From Candidatus Cloacimonadota bacterium (lineage in GTDB: Bacteria; Cloacimonadota; Cloacimonadia; Cloacimonadales; JAJBBL01), in the NCBI GenBank assembly GCA_020532365.1, contig JAJBBL010000132.1:1-16669 (forward strand): a stretch of 16,669 nucleotides of DNA, given 5' to 3'. A model generated the notes under the pieces. That model searched no databases, had not been told where the DNA came from, and saw nothing but the letters and a program-made list of their open reading frames with translations. The position numbers and the translations under genes were made by a program. Below are positions 14,464 through 16,669 of this stretch, piece after piece. Position 1 is the first letter of the stretch; each line of letters starts with the position of its first letter.

Positions 14464-16669
14464 TTATCTTAAAATCATTACCCTCTTGTGATGGAGCTTA
14501 CCGTCTGTATTAAACTTCAAGAAATAGATCCCGTTAGTGGCCTCTTTGCCTTGATTGTTGAGTAAGTCCCATTGTAAGATATGATTACCTCTACTTACGT
14601 TAGAGAGATTGTAGCTTCTTATAAGCTGCCCTTTAATATTGTATATTTCAATATCCAAGTTACTTAGGTTTGCCGGTATAGATAAATCTATGTTTAAAGC
14701 GGCGCTACCTCTTGAACTACTCGCTGTACTAACAGGGTTTGGGTACAGATTTATATTAAATATGTTAGATAGTACATTGTTTTCCACATTAGTCTGATGA
14801 ATTGTGTACTCTGCGGATGTTATTTCGCTTGGCAAGTAGCCGAGTTTATAACTGATCGCTTTGATAACTGTTGATTCTCCAATTTCAAAAGGCTCTTCAT
14901 AAAGGGTAGAGTCAAGTGAGGGTGTAGTGTTATCCGTTGTGTAAAACACCTCTACTTCTTCATCCTCAGTTTCAATGCTGACCATAATTGGCTCGTTATA
15001 CTCACCAGCTTCAGGTGAGAACACTGGCATATCAATAGCTGGGTGAATGAGACAATCAACCATTTCTGATGGATCGGTTTCAACTATCTGTCCTCTTATT
15101 TTATAAACAGCTGTGACATAGAAACGGTAGTTATCAGCAGTACTAACAGCAGCTGAATAACTGTTCTCCTCTATGAGATTACTGTTTATTCTCTCAAACT
15201 CAACCTCTCCATCACCTATTGCCCAGTACAAATTGAATCCTTGTAAGGCAAACTCAATAGGATTAGCATCTTCGTTAATTTCTATATTCCAGTTAAGGTT
15301 TATTGATTCATAATCCAGTTCCATAGTAAGCTGCTCCGGAAGGTAAACTATTGTAGGCTTGTAGTGACGAGGCAAAGTAATATTGTCGACCCAAACGGCA
15401 TCCTCACCATAAGAGTTCATCGTATCTTTTACGTACACCCAACTAAAGCTTTTATACCCTTCAGTAACAGGGAAGTATACTCTTTGCCAGCCTAAATCTC
15501 CAGACCATTCACCCTGTATCTCGTTATCTATATAGAAACGGAAGTGGTCGCTTCGGTATTCACTTGAGAGCTTAAAATAGAAGGAGATAATCCCATCTTC
15601 CTTGATTCTGGTTGCTAAACGCATTCTCGTCGTTCCACCATCATTAATTTTACCGCTCTGAGCTGAAAAGTCACCTGCGTAAGACACTTCATCAGTAATA
15701 AACCATTCTTGTGACTCTTGGCCGGAAGTAGTGAAATCAAACTCATAAGGAGCAAACTCATTGTTTTCGAAATCAACTGTCACAGGTAAAACAGTGTAGA
15801 ATGACCAGACTTCACCTTCAGTAGAACCAAAACTATTTGTTGCATCAACTCTCCAAAAATATTCTGTATCAGGCTCTAAGAGTCCTGTTGGGAGATATGA
15901 CGATTCTTCTAAGCTCATACCATTAATAACATTGGTAGGCGGATTATCAGTACCCAGATATAGAGTATAAGATATAGTAGGCTTGTTTTTAACCCATTTT
16001 AATGGAGTTTCTAAAACGACTTCGATCTCTTTGTCTTTAGGGATTGATACAAACGGAGCACCTGGAGGCGTTTCTGAGGTTATCTTTGCTGCTGCTGCTG
16101 CAATATCTAAGCGTCCTGCACCATAATCGTTACTCTTTGTCTGTGTCTTTTTAAAAGCAGCCTCTTCAATGTATTGTGCTATTTTTTCAGGGGTAATGTC
16201 TGGATCTTTACTAATCAAGAGCGCTATGGCACCGGCCGTTGTAGGGGCCGACATAGAGGTACCAGAGTCTTCCCTATACCCCCTAATGTCATCGTGACGT
16301 AACGACTTAACTTCGTAACCAGGAGAGGAAATATCAGGTTTAATTAAACCCATTTCAGGACTAAAAGGATAGTCATGATACCCTTCAACATCTTGCCATG
16401 TTACCGGACCTCTGGATGAGAAATCTACTATATTGTCTTGCTGATCAGTAGCTCCGGAAGTAAACACAGCACTTATTCCACCACGTAATGTTTGATCAGG
16501 GTTAAGCCAAGGGGGAGGACAGTCTGAAGGGGTGGCTACGTTATCCGGAATCGGATAATCACTCTGAGAAGCTCCTGCATTAGCAGCTGCTAAAGAGGCA
16601 ATTACACCTGCTGAAAGAGCGTTTTCCATAATACCACGTATCGTTGCTCGATCCGGGTCATACTTGTGA
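14464..16669 (-). CDS. Secreted subtilisin-like serine protease (S8), 5' end outside window
   Basis: The frame is open through the right edge. 734 residues are visible, starting HKYDPDRATIRGIMENALSAG, which aligns inside the S8 domain of the paralogue at 11297-14398 (its residues 302 on). About 300 N-terminal residues, including signal peptide, propeptide, Asp and His, are therefore outside; the ATG at 16629 is internal. Visible residues (numbered from the edge): oxyanion Asn30 (LAAANAG, with Ala replacing the usual Gly), FSSRGP about 83-88, Ser138 (DSGTSMSAP). Then FN3 203-292, jelly-roll 296-433, second FN3 442-541, CHB_HEX_C 545-624 and sorting domain 636-734 (YPNPV ... IYNIKGQLI ... NGIYFLKF, ending RVMILR). 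Probably active, but this cannot be settled without the missing Asp and His. It is the first gene of the array in the window. Confidence 0.95.
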   Translation of the reverse strand, partial: HKYDPDRATIRGIMENALSAGVIASLAAANAGASQSDYPIPDNVATPSDCPPPWLNPDQTLRGGISAVFTSGATDQQDNIVDFSSRGPVTWQDVEGYHDYPFSPEMGLIKPDISSPGYEVKSLRHDDIRGYREDSGTSMSAPTTAGAIALLISKDPDITPEKIAQYIEEAAFKKTQTKSNDYGAGRLDIAAAAAKITSETPPGAPFVSIPKDKEIEVVLETPLKWVKNKPTISYTLYLGTDNPPTNVINGMSLEESSYLPTGLLEPDTEYFWRVDATNSFGSTEGEVWSFYTVLPVTVDFENNEFAPYEFDFTTSGQESQEWFITDEVSYAGDFSAQSGKINDGGTTRMRLATRIKEDGIISFYFKLSSEYRSDHFRFYIDNEIQGEWSGDLGWQRVYFPVTEGYKSFSWVYVKDTMNSYGEDAVWVDNITLPRHYKPTIVYLPEQLTMELDYESINLNWNIEINEDANPIEFALQGFNLYWAIGDGEVEFERINSNLIEENSYSAAVSTADNYRFYVTAVYKIRGQIVETDPSEMVDCLIHPAIDMPVFSPEAGEYNEPIMVSIETEDEEVEVFYTTDNTTPSLDSTLYEEPFEIGESTVIKAISYKLGYLPSEITSAEYTIHQTNVENNVLSNIFNINLYPNPVSTASSSRGSAALNIDLSIPANLSNLDIEIYNIKGQLIRSYNLSNVSRGNHILQWDLLNNQGKEATNGIYFLKFNTDGKLHHKRVMILR

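Noticed and set aside
1..16669. CRISPR array or other short tandem repeats
   Set aside because: The recurring similar segments are 3 kb apart and coding; they reflect paralogous domains. No short regularly spaced repeats were seen.

Overview
The window is almost entirely coding. It holds one head-to-tail series of seven genes, all on the minus strand, so transcription runs from high to low coordinates. Six encode large secreted subtilisin-like (peptidase family S8) proteins. The seventh is a short paralogue that keeps only the C-terminal modules. The first gene (14464-16669) is cut by the right edge and the last (1-733) by the left edge, so the array continues both ways. I see no tRNA, rRNA, CRISPR or transposase gene.

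The full-length members share one architecture: signal peptide, I9-like propeptide with a very constant KKERRE..VS.LKEFS helix, S8 catalytic domain, fibronectin type III (FN3), a jelly-roll domain of the MAM / choice-of-anchor J type, a second FN3-like domain, a chitobiase C-terminal (CHB_HEX_C) domain, and a C-terminal FlgD-like Ig / type IX-like sorting domain (YPNP ... IYNIKGQ ... NGIYF.K). Moderately AT-rich DNA and IYNIKGQ-type sorting domains suggest a bacterium of the FCB group. Candidatus Cloacimonadota is my best guess, but no taxonomic marker is present.

In order of transcription: a protease with Asn and Ser visible (14464-16669, N-terminus outside); two proteases with complete Asp/His/Asn/Ser sets (11297-14398 and 8176-11283); two whole-length pseudoproteases (5055-8150 and 1786-4881); the protease-less carrier protein (752-1762); and another protease with intact Asp and His (1-733, C-terminus outside). 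Gaps are 65, 13, 25, 173, 23 and 18 bases, and most genes have a strong Shine-Dalgarno sequence, so this is probably one operon or two. The 173-base gap between the pseudoproteases holds a 15-bp inverted repeat and smaller hairpins. A GC-containing hairpin lies in the 65-base gap.

Inference: the locus makes a set of surface-anchored or secreted proteins for breaking down external protein. Active proteases are co-produced with catalytically dead homologues and a protease-less homologue that may act as binding, scaffold or regulatory subunits. The dead pair and the carrier are the most interesting part of the window.
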